A stretch of 64,000 bases of DNA from Gnetum montanum (GCA_015680685.1 MNCI01016016.1:1-64000), one strand, 5' to 3'; positions 45,601 to 57,240 are shown, counted from the stretch's first letter. The notes: generated by a model from the letters alone, not told the origin. Program-made: numbers and translations.

Positions 45601-47562
45601 TGTTGATGCGTAAATTTTGGACACGCGAACACCTGTGAAAACTCGTTTTAGGAGACTATCGCCTAGGGCGCCTCCCGTATGGGTACGGAAACCCGGGAAT
45701 AGCTGGAAAGGGCAATGTGACAAACAATATTTTAAACAAAATATCAGAATAAAAGCTTAGATTTAATTTAATATTGAAATACTTCAACTTAATTTAACAT
45801 TAGAAGCTTAAAATAATTTGTGCAATTTATAAAGTAATAATTATCGTCCTGGGCGTAGCAGCAGGGCGAGGATCTACGTGTTGTAGCTAGGCAGGGTCTA
45901 TGTGGAGTCGGCGCAGGTGCCGGTGAAAAGGGGCCCGATCTGTGGAGCGCAGGAACCAAGGGGCAGCCGAGGTCAGGTCCGAGGCAGAAGATCGGCGGAT
46001 CTGTCGTTGCTGTTGGGGCTATGGACACGGCCGCAGAAAAGAAACAGAGGGCGAACAAACCTCACCACGCGTGGAGCAGATTGTGCAGGCGCGGGTTGCG
46101 GCGATGGCGGAGGCCGGAGGTAGGAAACAACGGCAGCGGAGAGAAAAGCAGCGGCATCAGACAACACAGGGTGATGACACGGCGTCAGACAGTGCAGGGT
46201 GATGATGTAGCAGCAGCAGGAGAATCAGAAATGCGGTGGCGCAGCAGCAACGCGGGCGAGGCCACGGGAGCACAGAGGGTGGCAGCGAATAGCTGCAGCA
46301 AACAAGAACAGCAACGTGACAGACAGAGTCAACAGTGTGGTAGACGAATAGGTGGCACTGCGCGGCCAGAATCAGCAACGTGACGGGAGAGGAGTGGCAG
46401 GCACGGCGGCGGTAGCAGCTGTGTTCTACGCGGGAGGCGCGTAGCAGCCAGAAAACGACAACGTGGGAGTGGTAGCGGGGAAGACAGCGTAGGTCACGCA
46501 GGAGAGATAGACACGACGGGCAGCGAAAAGACACGACGGGCAGCAAAACAACGCGGCAGGCAGCAAATAGTGACGACAGGGACAACACAACAGCGCAGCA
46601 GGCGAAGCCAAAACAGCAATGCGACGTGGCAGAAATAGGAGGCACTGCAGGCGGCAGTGGCAAAACAGAAGGCACTCCGAGTGACAGCGGCACGGCAGGA
46701 GTAGACAGCAACGTGAAGTGGCGGTTCGGCAGTCAGCGGTGGGACGAAAAATAGAGGTAGCAGCAGAGAAAGAGCAGGGGCGGCAGACAGAATCAACAGC
46801 GCGGTAACGGTAGAACAGATGGCTACGGCGCGGACGGAAGAAAACAGCGACGGCGCGGACGGCAGAAACCAGCGATGGTGCGGCAGACAGATGGCAGCGC
46901 GGGTGGTGGCTGAATAGATGGCGGCCAGGGCTGTGAACAGCAGCAAAACAGAAAACCGCGGGCGTTTCTTCTTCTGGTGCGGCTGAGGGAAGGGTCAGAT
47001 CTGCGTGGGCAGGGCAGGAGAAGGATGTCAGGCGACGGCGGTGGAGACGACACAGAGGCAGCACGGAAGGCGTCAGCGGGAGCGGGATCTGACGCGGCGA
47101 ACGGGCGAACGGATGGTGACGAGGGCGGGAGAACAGAGAGAGGTTGCTGTTTCGCGTGCGGCAGGCGGAGAAAAACAGCACCGGCGGTGGAGAAAGAAGG
47201 GAGGCCGATGTGCAGCGGATGTGGAGGGAACGCAGAGGAAAGAAACCGAGTAGATCTGCGTGTGGGAGCAGCCTCCCCGAGAAGCCCGCCGAAAATCTCC
47301 CCCCTCTTTAACATGCTCCTCCCTCCCTGTTTTATAGCGGCTCCGGAGGAGAAACCTAACCCTAATTGCTGCCACCTAAAAATAAAAAGAACATACACAA
47401 AAACCTTAAGTTTATGTTTTATTTTTAAAAGGCACGCGGTCGGTCCTTATTTTATTTTAAATTTTAGAATTTTATATTTTATTGTATATATTTTTATTTT
47501 TTAAAATTAAACTGGTTCAACAAGGCCTCCATGCCTAGCATGGGTGAAAGTTGGCCTCAACA
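45601..47562 (-). repeat. 3' LTR of the gag-protease element (1.96 kb)
   Basis: Starts TGTTGATGCG and ends GGCCTCAACA, so its termini are TGTTGA/TCAACA inverted repeats. It closely matches 52142-54093; sampled stretches suggest roughly 95-97% identity, mostly transitions plus a few short indels (such as 6 bp at about 45704). A minus-strand TATAAAA at 47330-47336 places U3 in the last ~230 bp and leaves a very long, GC- and CpG-rich R/U5. Open frames within it are compositional. Confidence 0.92.
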
Positions 47563-48852
47563 CTTAGCCCCCATACTATAGATTGCATGCAAGTACAAGG
47601 ACTAGAAAATTTTAAATGAAAAATGCAAATGGTGGGAAAAACAAAAACAGCATAAAACAAGAAATGCAAATTTGAAAATAAACTATAATGTTCTAAACAT
47701 GATCAAAACAACCAAACAATCAAAAGAGACACCGACATAGGCCATCCAAACAACCATTAAAATCTAATTTATTGGTATTTTGAACAAGATTCATAGATAT
47801 ATATGTGTAATTATATTATATGTATATATAGATATATACTTAAGCTCTCATTCTCAACATTCTCCCAAGGTAACAGTAAAAGTATGCAGACTATTTTGAG
47901 CAAGTGACTTATACAAAACTTAATGAGGAGGAAAAGCTCACGTTAGATCATAGTAAGCCACAACTTTCAAATTTTTCCTTGGTTATTATCTTTTTTTTTT
48001 CTTTTTTCACCTTTTTTCTTTTTTTCTTTCTTTTTTGAAAAACTTAAATTTAAAAGGGGGAAACGGAGGTTAGGGTGAGGATTACTGCCGGACCCCATCA
48101 CACTCAAGAACTTATTACACTGCCAATCACCACGGTCCTCATTTTTTGTTTTGTTTTCTTTTTAAGGAAACTTTGCTCATGGTGTACTTCATTCTTGAGG
48201 TAGGAATTCCAACACGAGTCTGGCCGATTAGCTGCACTGCCAAAGAGCATGGTCCTTTTGGAAACTTTGCCCATGGTGCAGTTCAACCCTCGTGTATGTG
48301 CCTTTGATTAGTGGCATCATAGCAGGTCTCCTGGGTGGCTAAGGGTTCTCAAGTAGAAATGAACACACTTCACCCTGTTGTTCACAGGATAGCCATGGAT
48401 CATCATACCTGAGGGCTTCGGCTTATGAGAGGATAGGATGGAATTTGCCAAGGTCACCTAGTAATTATGACTAACCACTCTCCAACATCGCATATCCTAC
48501 ACTCACATGATCATGATGATAGCATGATAAGTTTGTATAAATCGAATGCTCCATAATCAAACATAACAAATAAACTGAGACCTTGGAATCAATCAAAAAG
48601 AGTCACAGTATAAAATATAGAGTAGATTTTATCATATTAATAGTAAATTATATCATACCTGCATTATTTTTCAATGGTGTTAAGATGACCCAACATCAAG
48701 TAACTCAAATGACCAATGATTATTAAAATCATATAAAGAACACAATAATCAAAACAATATGCTAAGAAGGAAAAGATGGAGATGCAAGCAAAATATGAAA
48801 ATGCAATAATATACATATGAAATGCAATAAAAAAGGGGAAGAAAACATGCAA
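47563..48852 (-). other. 3' internal noncoding region of the gag-protease element
   Basis: No credible gene. It contains T-rich tracts (47990-48035) and a duplicated phrase, GGAAACTTTGCYCATGGTG, at about 48167 and 48259. The polypurine tract lies at its LTR side. Confidence 0.6.
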
Positions 48853-50745
48853 CTAAGAATCTACCAGATGCCCACATGGGGTACCTGAGTAGAAATGCTT
48901 CAAATGAAATGCATTACAATTCCTATTCAACCTATATCCTTGCAAATCAGCAATCTTAAACACATTTGAGGCAGTGATGTCTACAATTTGGAATGGGCCT
49001 GACCACATAGGTGAAAACTTAGTTTGAGGGCCAGTCTGACCAGACGCTCTATCTCTCTTGAGGACTAGATCACCTACTTGAAAATTTTTAGCAGCATATT
49101 TTTTATTGAACCGTCCCTTGACAATTTGTTGATGCTTAAGATTATGAAAATCAAGACCTACTTTTACCTTTCTTGATCGTTTTCTATAAAGTTTTTCCTT
49201 AATATAAGTTTTAATGATAGGTCTAGGTCTTGGTGGGTCATTAGATATAGCTTTTACAGGAGAATGTTTCATGGATGTATTGTTAAAATTTAGCACACCT
49301 TCAAATGTTTTAAGAGGTAAGGACTTATTTATATCTTTGTCTTCCCCTAAAGGTGGTGGATCACTTAGACAAAATCCATCGTTTTGTTGATAAAGTAAGG
49401 TGTCTCCATAGTTTTCTTCACCTTCTCTAGAACTTTGATAGGGTTTGATGGGGTCTGCATAAGAGATAAGACCTTTTGTAGTTCCACTTACATAATCATT
49501 TTCAACATGTTCACTACACTCAACCTCAATAACCCCAACATGTAGATTAGCATTTTGATCTTCCAAAGGTTGATTTTGTTGATCCAAGTTTGTTACTACT
49601 TGTTTGTAGAAGGGTTCTTGGGGTATAGTTATGTATTCATATTTTCCTTTGATAGGGATCAATAATTCCGAGAAATCTGACCTAAAGAAGCCCCCAAACT
49701 TAGCTCCAAAAGTTCTAGACAAGAGCAGACCATTTGTAGGTTTCATGTCAACTACTAGGATGTCTGTATAACATGAAAATGTAGGGTATTTCTTAAGTTG
49801 TACTTTTACTCCTTTTAATAACCCTACTACAGGTACGCTAGATCTGTCAAGTTGAATCACATTTTTAGTTTGTAGTATCATTTGTGCTCCTAAGGTGTTA
49901 CAAATGTCTAGAGGCATAACACTAACAGTTGCACCCGAATCCATTAAACAGTTATGGACATTCTTTCCTAAGATAATCAGAGTGGTTAGAAAAGGGGGAT
50001 GATCCTTTCTACTAGACATAGAATTATCCATGTTTTGTACTGGTAACGTGTTAGGACTTTCTGCAGAGTGAACTTGCCTTTCGGGAATTGGGGATTTTTC
50101 TCTTTGGGCTACAGGTGTATGAACCATATCTCGAATCACTTCTTTCATTTCGTTAAAGTGTAGAAGGTCATACATCGAAATGTTGGCTTTCACTCTTTTT
50201 AAGTCTTCAACCAAATCATAATTCTTAGGTTTGTCTTTGGCTTCTTGTTGAGATGGAACTTTCCTAAGTACAGATGGGGGGTTTGGTTGTTGTAGGGCAA
50301 TTACTTGGGATGACCCAGATTGATTGTTTCCATTGTTTGAACTAGGAACTCTTTTGTTTGGAGGTGTATAAAAACTATTTCTAGTTTGTCGTTGTGTAGC
50401 ATTCATAATGTCACTGATTTTATGGTAACGAGTGTTGTGTGGGTTAGGGTCGCCTACCATGACTTGTTCTAATGAGGAAACCTCTTCATTTTCTATCTCA
50501 TGAGGTACATCAAGAATCATGATAAGGGATTTTCCATTTTGTTGCCCTTGGGTGTTGTCACCATACAATGCCATGAATTGTGGACAAGTTTTTTCATAAT
50601 GTTGCCTCATATTATGAAGACGACAATAATCATCATTGGTTGATGCACTTGGTTGTCCTAGTTGTATAGGGCTTTTACTATTGTTTCTCTTTAACTCAAC
50701 TACTTCGTTGGATAATTTTTGTAGTGAAGTAAGTATTTGGGTCAT
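48853..50745 (-). CDS. Protease-integrase tail part of the retrotransposon polyprotein
   Basis: An uninterrupted 630-residue frame, in the same frame as gag upstream. In order it has a coiled N-terminus, a zinc-knuckle-like YCRLHNMRQHYEKTCPQF (residues 40-57, with His for the second Cys), a Ser/Asn/Pro-rich linker, and a retropepsin with CLMDSGATVSVMPLDICNTL (active-site D269-S-G) and the later GLLLSRTFGAKFGG region. An acidic linker follows, then from about residue 530 an integrase C-terminal region with NFQVGDLVLKRDRASGQ and KFSPMWSGPFQIVDITASN. The RT, RNase H and integrase catalytic core that normally lie between are missing with the frame preserved. Stop at 48853-48855. The long open frame suggests recent selection or recent insertion. 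Confidence 0.85.
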   Translation of the reverse strand: MTQILTSLQKLSNEVVELKRNNSKSPIQLGQPSASTNDDYCRLHNMRQHYEKTCPQFMALYGDNTQGQQNGKSLIMILDVPHEIENEEVSSLEQVMVGDPNPHNTRYHKISDIMNATQRQTRNSFYTPPNKRVPSSNNGNNQSGSSQVIALQQPNPPSVLRKVPSQQEAKDKPKNYDLVEDLKRVKANISMYDLLHFNEMKEVIRDMVHTPVAQREKSPIPERQVHSAESPNTLPVQNMDNSMSSRKDHPPFLTTLIILGKNVHNCLMDSGATVSVMPLDICNTLGAQMILQTKNVIQLDRSSVPVVGLLKGVKVQLKKYPTFSCYTDILVVDMKPTNGLLLSRTFGAKFGGFFRSDFSELLIPIKGKYEYITIPQEPFYKQVVTNLDQQNQPLEDQNANLHVGVIEVECSEHVENDYVSGTTKGLISYADPIKPYQSSREGEENYGDTLLYQQNDGFCLSDPPPLGEDKDINKSLPLKTFEGVLNFNNTSMKHSPVKAISNDPPRPRPIIKTYIKEKLYRKRSRKVKVGLDFHNLKHQQIVKGRFNKKYAAKNFQVGDLVLKRDRASGQTGPQTKFSPMWSGPFQIVDITASNVFKIADLQGYRLNRNCNAFHLKHFYSGTPCGHLVDS

Positions 50746-51009
50746 CTGATTTTGAGTTTAGGTTGGTGGTTCAACAGAATTTGATGTCCCATTTAGGTTT
50801 ATGATGGATTGAATCAAGGCTTTTGAGTCATCATCATTCAGACCAGTGTTGGATGGTAAGAATGAAGTGGACATGGGGCCTTGTGAGTAATTACTTAAAG
50901 GTGGAGTTGATTAAAAAGGAGAAACAACTTGAGGCATAATATTAGGTGTTTGGAAACTTGGTAAGAGTGGGTTTGAATGCATCGGGTTGCTAACACTCAT
51001 CATCCCAAA

Positions 51010-51606
51010 TTAGGTTTGGATGCTGTTCATAAGGGTTATTTGCTCTAATTCCACAGCTTTTGACATTGCACCTTGTATCTCCATTATGTTGGGATCAGAT
51101 TTGATAGCATAAGTAAAGAATGGATCGATGGTAGAGAGATAGAAGTTGAGAATACCATCTGGTTGTGGTTGCATCTCATTTGGCACATAGGCAAGTTGAT
51201 GGAGGAACCTAAGGTTATAATCCCTAACATTTTCCCCGGGTAGCTTTCTTAGGCTGGTAAAGTTGCTTGATGCGATAGCAGGGCTTGTAAATTTGTCAAA
51301 TTGATTCAAAAACTTGTTTTTGAATTCTTGCCATGTGTTGATAGAGGCATCAGGAAGCATTAAGAACCATTGGGTTGCTTTGGTCCTAAACGTTGTTACA
51401 AACACCCTGCTTGCCACATCATTATGTATAATGTTGTGGATCCCTAATAAAGTTTCAAAACATTGTACGTGTTGGCGTGCGTCATTCGTAGGGGTTGCAG
51501 GATCGAAGAACAAGTTTATGTTTTGAAGGGATTTTGGTATGTCATGGTAGTTGTGAAAGTTAAAAGGGTTCCTTACTAAGGGAGCCGGGGGTTGATGGGC
51601 TGCCAT
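51010..51606 (-). CDS. Gag (capsid) part of the retrotransposon polyprotein
   Basis: A 198-residue frame starting MAAHQPPAPLVRNPFNFHNY. It has the plant Retrotrans_gag pattern: DARQHVQCFETLL, FVTTFRTKATQWFLMLPD, TWQEFKNKFLNQF, LRKLPGENVRDYNLRFLHQL and YAIKSDPNIMEIQ. Gag assembles virus-like particles in the cytoplasm. It ends at TAA 51010-51012, but the frame continues past two further TAA codons (50911-50913, 50758-50760) into the protease frame. All three are probably former CAA Gln codons, so the original product was one polyprotein of about 917 codons. Confidence 0.85.
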   Translation of the reverse strand: MAAHQPPAPLVRNPFNFHNYHDIPKSLQNINLFFDPATPTNDARQHVQCFETLLGIHNIIHNDVASRVFVTTFRTKATQWFLMLPDASINTWQEFKNKFLNQFDKFTSPAIASSNFTSLRKLPGENVRDYNLRFLHQLAYVPNEMQPQPDGILNFYLSTIDPFFTYAIKSDPNIMEIQGAMSKAVELEQITLMNSIQT

Positions 51607-52141
51607 CTTAGTCCGAGGTTTTTTTAGGAATTGAATTTGGAAAAAGTGAAGCTCGTTGTTTTCTCAAAGACGAGTAACTGGTTGACTAGGGGTAGGAGTA
51701 TGTGTTCTTTGTTGAGATACTCCGTAAGAAAAGTCACTTATAAAATGAAAGATAACAAGAAATGTAAAATGCTAATAAACTGTGAAAATTTAAGGAAAAT
51801 AACAAGGACATTTGAATACTATATATATTTTTTTAATTTAAAAATTTTTAAAAGTAAAATTAAAATTGTGAAGTTTCAGAAAAGTAAAATAAAGTAAAAT
51901 AATTTAAATCACCTAAATTAAATTTCAGAAAAACAAATTAAAAGGATTTCTAGAATATAAATTTGGAAATTTTGAAAATCTGAAATTAAAACAGAGCAGT
52001 AAAACTGAAAATAGAGAGGCAAAAATTAAATAGACAATAAAAGAAATATGATAATTAATTTTTTTAAAAAAAAGAAAAAGAAACATAAAAGGAAAATAAA
52101 GAAAAGGTTGAGAAACTGCCCTCCTTCTAGCTCCAAAAAGG
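51607..52141 (-). other. 5' leader and candidate primer binding site of the gag-protease element
   Basis: AT-rich leader between the 5' LTR and gag. The first bases after the LTR on the minus strand read CCTTTTTGGAGCTAGAAGG. TGGAGCTAGAAGGAGG may be the primer site, but I cannot assign it to a tRNA. Confidence 0.45.
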
Positions 52142-54093
52142 TGTTGATGCGTAAATTTTGGACACGCGAACACCTGTGAAAACTCGTTTTAGGAGACTAT
52201 CGCCTAGGGCGCCTCCCGTATGGGTACGGAAACCCGGGAATAGTCTCAGCTGGAAAGGGCAATGTGACAAACAATATTTTAAACAAAATATCAGAATAAA
52301 AGCTTAGATTTAATTTAATATTGAAATACTTCAACTTAATTTAATATTAGAAGCTTAAAACAATTTGTGCAATTTATAAAGTAATAATTGTCATCCTGGG
52401 CGTAGCAGCAGGGCGAGGATCTACGTGTTGCAGCTAGGCAGGGTCTATGTGGAGTTGGCGCAGGTGCCGGTGAAAAGGGGCCCGATCTGTGGAGCGCAGG
52501 AACCAAGGGGCAGCCGAGGTCAGGTCTGAGGCAGAAGATCGGCGGATCTGTCGTTGCTGTTGGGGCTATGGACGCCGCCGCAGAAAAGAAACAGAGGGCG
52601 AACAAACCTCACCACGCGTGGAGCAGATTGTGCGAGCGCGGGTTGCGGCGATGGCGGAGGCCGAAGGTAGGAAACAATGGTAGCGGAGAGAAAAGCAGCG
52701 GCGTCAGACAACACAGGGTGATGACGCGGTGTTAGACAGCGCAGGGTGATGATGTAGCAGCAGCAGGAGAATCAGAAACGCGGTGGCGCAGCAGCAACGC
52801 GGGCGAGGCCACGGGAGCGCAGAGGGTGGCAGCGAATAGCTGCAGCAAACAAGAACAGCAGCGCGACAGATAGAGTCAACATTGCGGCAGACGAACAGGT
52901 GGCACTGCGCGGTCGGAATCCGCAACGTGACGGGAGAGGAGTGGCAGGCATGATGGCTGTAGCAGTTGTGTTCTGCGCGGGAGGCGCATAGCAGCCAGAA
53001 AACGACAACGTGGGAGTGGCAGCGGGGAAGACAGCGTAGGTCACGCAGGAGAGACAGACACGGCGGGCAGCGAAAAGACGAGACGGGCAGCAAAACAGCG
53101 CGGCAGGCAGCAAATAGCGACGGCAGGGATAACACAACAGCGCGGTAGGCGAAGCCAAAATAGCAACGCGGCGTGGCAGAAACAGGAGGCACTGCAGGCG
53201 GCAGTGGCAAAACAGAAGGCACTGCGGGCGACAGCGGCACGGCAGGAGTAGACAGCAACGCGAAGTGGCGGTTCGGCAGTCGGCGGTGGGACGAAAAATA
53301 GAGGTAGCAGCAGAGAAAGAGCAGGGGCGGCAGACAGAATCAACAGCGCAGTAACGGTAGAACAGATGGCTACGGCGTGGACGGCGCGGACGACAAAAAC
53401 CAGCGACGGTGCAGCGGACAGATGGCAGCGCGGGTGGTGGCCGAATAGATGGCGGCCAGGGCTACAAACAGCAGCAAAATAGAAAACCACGGGCGTTTCT
53501 TCTTCTGGTGCAGCTGAGGGAAGGGTTAGATCTGCGTGGGCAGGGCAGGAGAAGGATGTCAGGCAACGGCGGTGGAGACGACACAGAGGCAGCACGGAAG
53601 GCGTCAGCGGGAGCGGGATCTGACGCGGCGAACAGGCGAACGGATGGTGACGAGGGCGGGAGAACAGAGAGAGGTTGCTGTTTCGCGTGCGGCAGGCGGA
53701 GAAAAACAGCACCGGCGGTGGAGAAAGAAGGGAGGCCGGTGTGCAGCGGACGTGGAGGGAATGCAGAGGAAAGAAACCGAGTAGATCTGTGTGTGGGAGC
53801 AGCCTCCCCAAGAAGCCCACCGAAAATCTCCCCCGTCTTTAACGTGCTCCTCCCTCCCTATTTTATAGCGGCTCCGGAGGAGAAACCTAACCCTAATTGC
53901 CGCCACCTAAAAATAAAAAGAACATACACAAAAACCTTAAGTTTATGTTTTATTTTTAAAAGGCACGCGGTCAGTCCTTATTTTATTTTTAATTTTAGAA
54001 TTTTATATTTTATTGTATATATTTTTATTTTTTAAAATTAAACTGGTTCAACAAAGCCCCCATGCCTAGCATGGGTGAAAGTTGGCCTCAACA
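52142..54093 (-). repeat. 5' LTR of the gag-protease element (1.95 kb)
   Basis: Partner of 45601-47562 with the same termini. Minus-strand TATAAAA at 53861-53867. GC-rich between about 52395 and 53880, with long runs of GCAGC/GGCAG-type words and abundant undecayed CpG. Confidence 0.92.
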
Positions 54094-54098
54094 GTGCC
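54094..54098. repeat. Target-site duplication, right copy
   Basis: GTGCC, identical to 45596-45600. Confidence 0.9.
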
Positions 54099-54769
54099 AG
54101 CAGTGATAGATCACTGTTGGACAAAAGCAATCCCTTGCTACTACTCTGCAAATGTGATCCTTGTTTACCATGGTAAGTAGCATGAAATAATTTCTCATCA
54201 TTACAGTCCTTACCAGCGCCACCGTTAGGTTGTCGGTCATATGTGAACCTTAAAGAAGTGCTGATTGATCGTACCGTCCAACACAAGACATGAATCATTT
54301 CCTATTTTCCTTTGTTTTCTATTCTTTTTTCTAGTATTTATCATGATTTTGATAAATATCACGTGTTATTTTTATTTTTCTTTCTTTCTTTATTGTCACC
54401 CATGATGTTATTGGCTAGGTGACTAACTATCCAGGTTAACATTTCTAATTTTTTATGTCAATTTTTTAAAACTTGGCTAAATAAAAATTTTGAAATAGTA
54501 GTAATAATAATAATGATAATGGGGACACATATGTCAATTGCTAAGATCTAAGCCATTAAAAGGGTAGTACACAATGATGTCATTGAATGTAACGAATTTT
54601 CCTTTCCTTAAATGAACAATAATGCTTTCTATTGTGTTTATTTTCTGTGTACAAGAATAAAAGTTGATGAGATGGAGGGCACCAAATAGGCCAACGAATG
54701 CAAACTACTTTGAGCAATGAAGAACCAAAAGATAGAAGGCATGGATATTTGATGAGGAACAGAGAAGAA
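54099..54769. other. Spacer between two LTR elements, no gene recognised
   Basis: Continues the sequence interrupted at 45600. It contains GTAAGT...TTACAG-like words near 54172-54207, too close together for a plant intron. Confidence 0.5.
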
Positions 54770-55137
54770 ACTCTTTAGGACTATCCTTAGGGATTCTATT
54801 GCTATTTTCATTTTTTAAAAGTTGAAGGGTCAATCATTACAAAAGTTGAAGGGTCAGATGTTATAGAAGTTGAAGGGTCAGCTGTTACAGAAGTTGAAGG
54901 GTCAGCCATTATAGAAGTTGAAGGGTTTACCATTATAGAAGTTAAAGGAGTGATTGTTATAGAAGTTGTTTCATATTAGGATTCAATTGCTATTTTCTAT
55001 TGATGTATTTTCCTATTTAAAGGCCATTATTAGTTGAATAAAAAATGGAAATTTAGTTTCCTTTATTCACCTCTATTTTATTTATTTTCTTTTTTTAATC
55101 ATCTAAGGCTAGTAGTGCACAACCTTAGAGGCTGATA
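54770..55137 (+). repeat. 5' LTR (5'-truncated) of copia element C1
   Basis: Matches 59497-59836 and 61880-62305 from the block AGGAACTATCCTTAGGGAT onward, but lacks the first ~60 bases. It contains six 24-bp minisatellite units (54816-54962) and a TATA-like TATTTAAAG (55014-55022). A decayed tRNA-Met primer site (TAATATCAAAGCTT) follows at 55139. Confidence 0.75.
54816..54970 (+). repeat. 24-bp minisatellite in the copia U3, six units
   Basis: Consensus AGAAGTTGAAGGGTCARC followed by YRTTAY. It lies about 50-200 bases upstream of the TATA box. Confidence 0.9.
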
Positions 55138-55252
55138 GTAATATCAAAGCTTGGTTCAAGAGGCTAGAGAGAAATTCCAATTTAGAAGACTAGAGAGAAA
55201 AGTACAGTAGTGCACCTACTTTAGGAGGCTCGAGAGAAGGGCATAGTAGTGC

Positions 55253-56110
55253 ATAAATGGCCTTTGAAAATTTTGTACAACTTGCCATACCACATTTTGA
55301 TGGTCACTATGACCATTGAAGCATGTTGATGGAAAATTTCTTGAAGTCTAAGGAGTACTAGCAAGTTGTTGAAGATGTTGTAGTAGCACCTGTAGTTAAG
55401 GCTGCACTCACAAATGAACAAAAAAAGGAGTTAGAGAGAAGAGGCTAAAAAATTTGAAGGCAAAGAATTGTTTATTTCAAGCAATTGATCATTCTATCTT
55501 GGAGACTATTCTTAGCAAAAAGCCTTCCAAGGATATTTAGAATTCTATGAAGAAGAAATATCAAGGGTCTTTAAGAGTGAAGCATGCATAGCTTCAAACC
55601 TTAAGAAGGGATTTTGAGACTCTATAGATGAAAGATGAGGAGTCTATTACCAAATATCATGCAAGGATAATGGGGATAGCCAATGACATGTGATTTCATG
55701 GTGAGAAGATGGAGGATGTGATTAATGTTGAGAAGATATTGTGTTACCTATCTTCCAAGTTTGATTATGTTTTTTGTTCAATTAAAGAATTCAAAGATGT
55801 TTATGCACTTTTCCTTGATGAAATTTAAAGCTTTTTGTTAGTCCTTGAGAAAAAATGAATTGAAATTCAACTTCTAAAGAGAAAACTTTTAAGGCTTCTA
55901 CTTTTACTTATTTCTCAAGAGGAAGAGGTAGAGGTAGAGGTAGAGGAAGAGGAGATCAAGGAAATAGAGATGGCAATAGACATTTCAAAGGGGATGGTCA
56001 TAAATTTCAAGGCAAAGGTAGATGACAAGTTGATAAATCTAAGGTGGAATAATCTAGATGTCATAAACACAGATACTATTGTTTTGAATGCTACACTAAA
56101 CTACCTAATG
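55253..56110 (+). pseudogene. gag of copia C1
   Basis: ATG 55253 reads MAFENFVQL, FDGHYDH, then stop-SMLMENFLKSKEY. It continues with KYQGSLRVKH, LRRDFETL and the RG repeat RGRGRGRGRG (about 55920-55950), ending in a decayed CCHC knuckle (CHKHRYYCFECY, about 56058-56092). TGG-to-TGA and CGA-to-TGA changes are common. Family: copia gag (UBN2-like). Confidence 0.75.
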
Positions 56111-56189
56111 ACAACGGAGAGAAATCAAATTTTGTAGAGGAGAAGGAGTCTAAGACTTTGTTAATGGTAGTTCAAGCCAATCGAGAGCC

Positions 56190-57240
56190 TCAGTCAGATG
56201 TATGGTATGTGGATACTAGCTGCAGCAACCATATGTGTGGATGTAAGTCTTCTTTTGGTTACTTAGATGAAAGTTTCATTCTACAATAATTTTTGGTGAT
56301 TATTCTAATATAAATGTAATGGGAAAGAGGGATATTAACATTAGAACCAAGAATGGTTTTGTAGAAATAATTTCCAAAGTTTTTAATGTTCCTGATTTGA
56401 AAAGAAATTTGTTAAGTGTTGGTCAATTGTAAGAGAAGGGTTATGTAATAACCATTCAAAATGGTTCTTTTGAAATTTATGATCCTTTAAGAGGAGCTAT
56501 TGTAGTTGTTCAAATGAGCTCCAATATATTATTTCCATTGAGGATTAAAAGTGCTCAATCTTGCTTGAAGGCTAAAGTAAAAGACTCAACATGGCCTTGG
56601 CATTTTTGCTATGGCCACTTGAATTTTGGAGGATTAAAAATTTTTCAACTAGAAAAATATGGTGATAGGTCTTCCTAAAATTACAATTCCTTTTGGAGTC
56701 TATGAAGAATGTGTTGTTGGTGAACAACATTGTTCTCAATTCTTTCAAGGAAAATCATGGAGAGCAAAAAATGTCCTTTAGCTGGTTCACTCCAACATTT
56801 GTGGGCCAAAATCTTATTCAAATGGAGTTTAGAGGTACTTAATCACCTTCATTGATGATTATACTTAAAAAAGTTGCTTTTAGTTTTTGTAGGAGAAGAC
56901 TAAAGATTTTAATGCATTTAAAGGCTTCAAGGTGCGTGTTGAGAGCGAGTTTGGAAAGATCATTAAGGTTTTTCATATAGATTGTGGAGGAGAATATTGT
57001 TCAAAAGAGTTTGATGTTTTTTTGTAAGAATCATGGCATTCAGAGAGAGCTCATAGCCCCCTATCCACGATAAAAAATGGTGTATCAGAGAGAAAAAATA
57101 GAACCATCCTCAATATGCTAAGAAGCCTATTGGTAAGACAAAGTATTTCAAAGAGTTTCTAGCCAAATGCTATGAATTAGAGCATTCATGTTTTGAATAG
57201 AAGTTCAACCTTTGCTATTCAAAAAATGATACAAGAAGAG
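56190..57240 (+). pseudogene. Protease and integrase of copia C1
   Basis: Protease signature VWYVDTSCSNHMCG at 56197-56240 (normally DSGCSNHM). Then NVPDLKRNLLSVGQL and the GAG-pre-integrase WPWHFCYGHLNFGGLK (56590-56640). The integrase core has LITFIDDYT, FKVRVESEFGKIIKV and GGEYCSKEF, then VSERKNRTILNML-like residues at about 57085-57120. Multiple stops and shifts. Confidence 0.75.

Larger units (their letters stand above)
45601..54093 (-). mobile_element. Complete non-autonomous LTR retrotransposon (gag + protease + integrase tail)
   Basis: An 8.49-kb element with near-identical LTRs, a perfect 5-bp target duplication and, on the minus strand, a polypurine tract (TATGGGGGCTAAG, 47563-47575) next to the 3' LTR. 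Its only long coding frame (51606 down to 48853) holds gag, an aspartic protease and an integrase C-terminal segment. RT, RNase H and the integrase core are absent. Mobilisation would need enzymes from a related full-length gypsy element. Confidence 0.88.

Noticed and set aside
46426-47181. 251-residue minus-strand frame (and 259-residue counterpart at 53041-53820), plus several plus-strand frames in the LTRs
   Set aside because: Low-complexity Cys/Ser/Arg-rich translation of a GC-rich LTR; long frames occur on both strands and length and content differ between the two LTRs. No family signature.
54172-54207. Short intron GTAAGT...TTACAG
   Set aside because: Only about 36 bases, below the minimum for plant introns, and no exon frames around it.
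54816-54970. CRISPR-like array
   Set aside because: Head-to-tail 24-bp units without spacers, in a plant LTR; a minisatellite.
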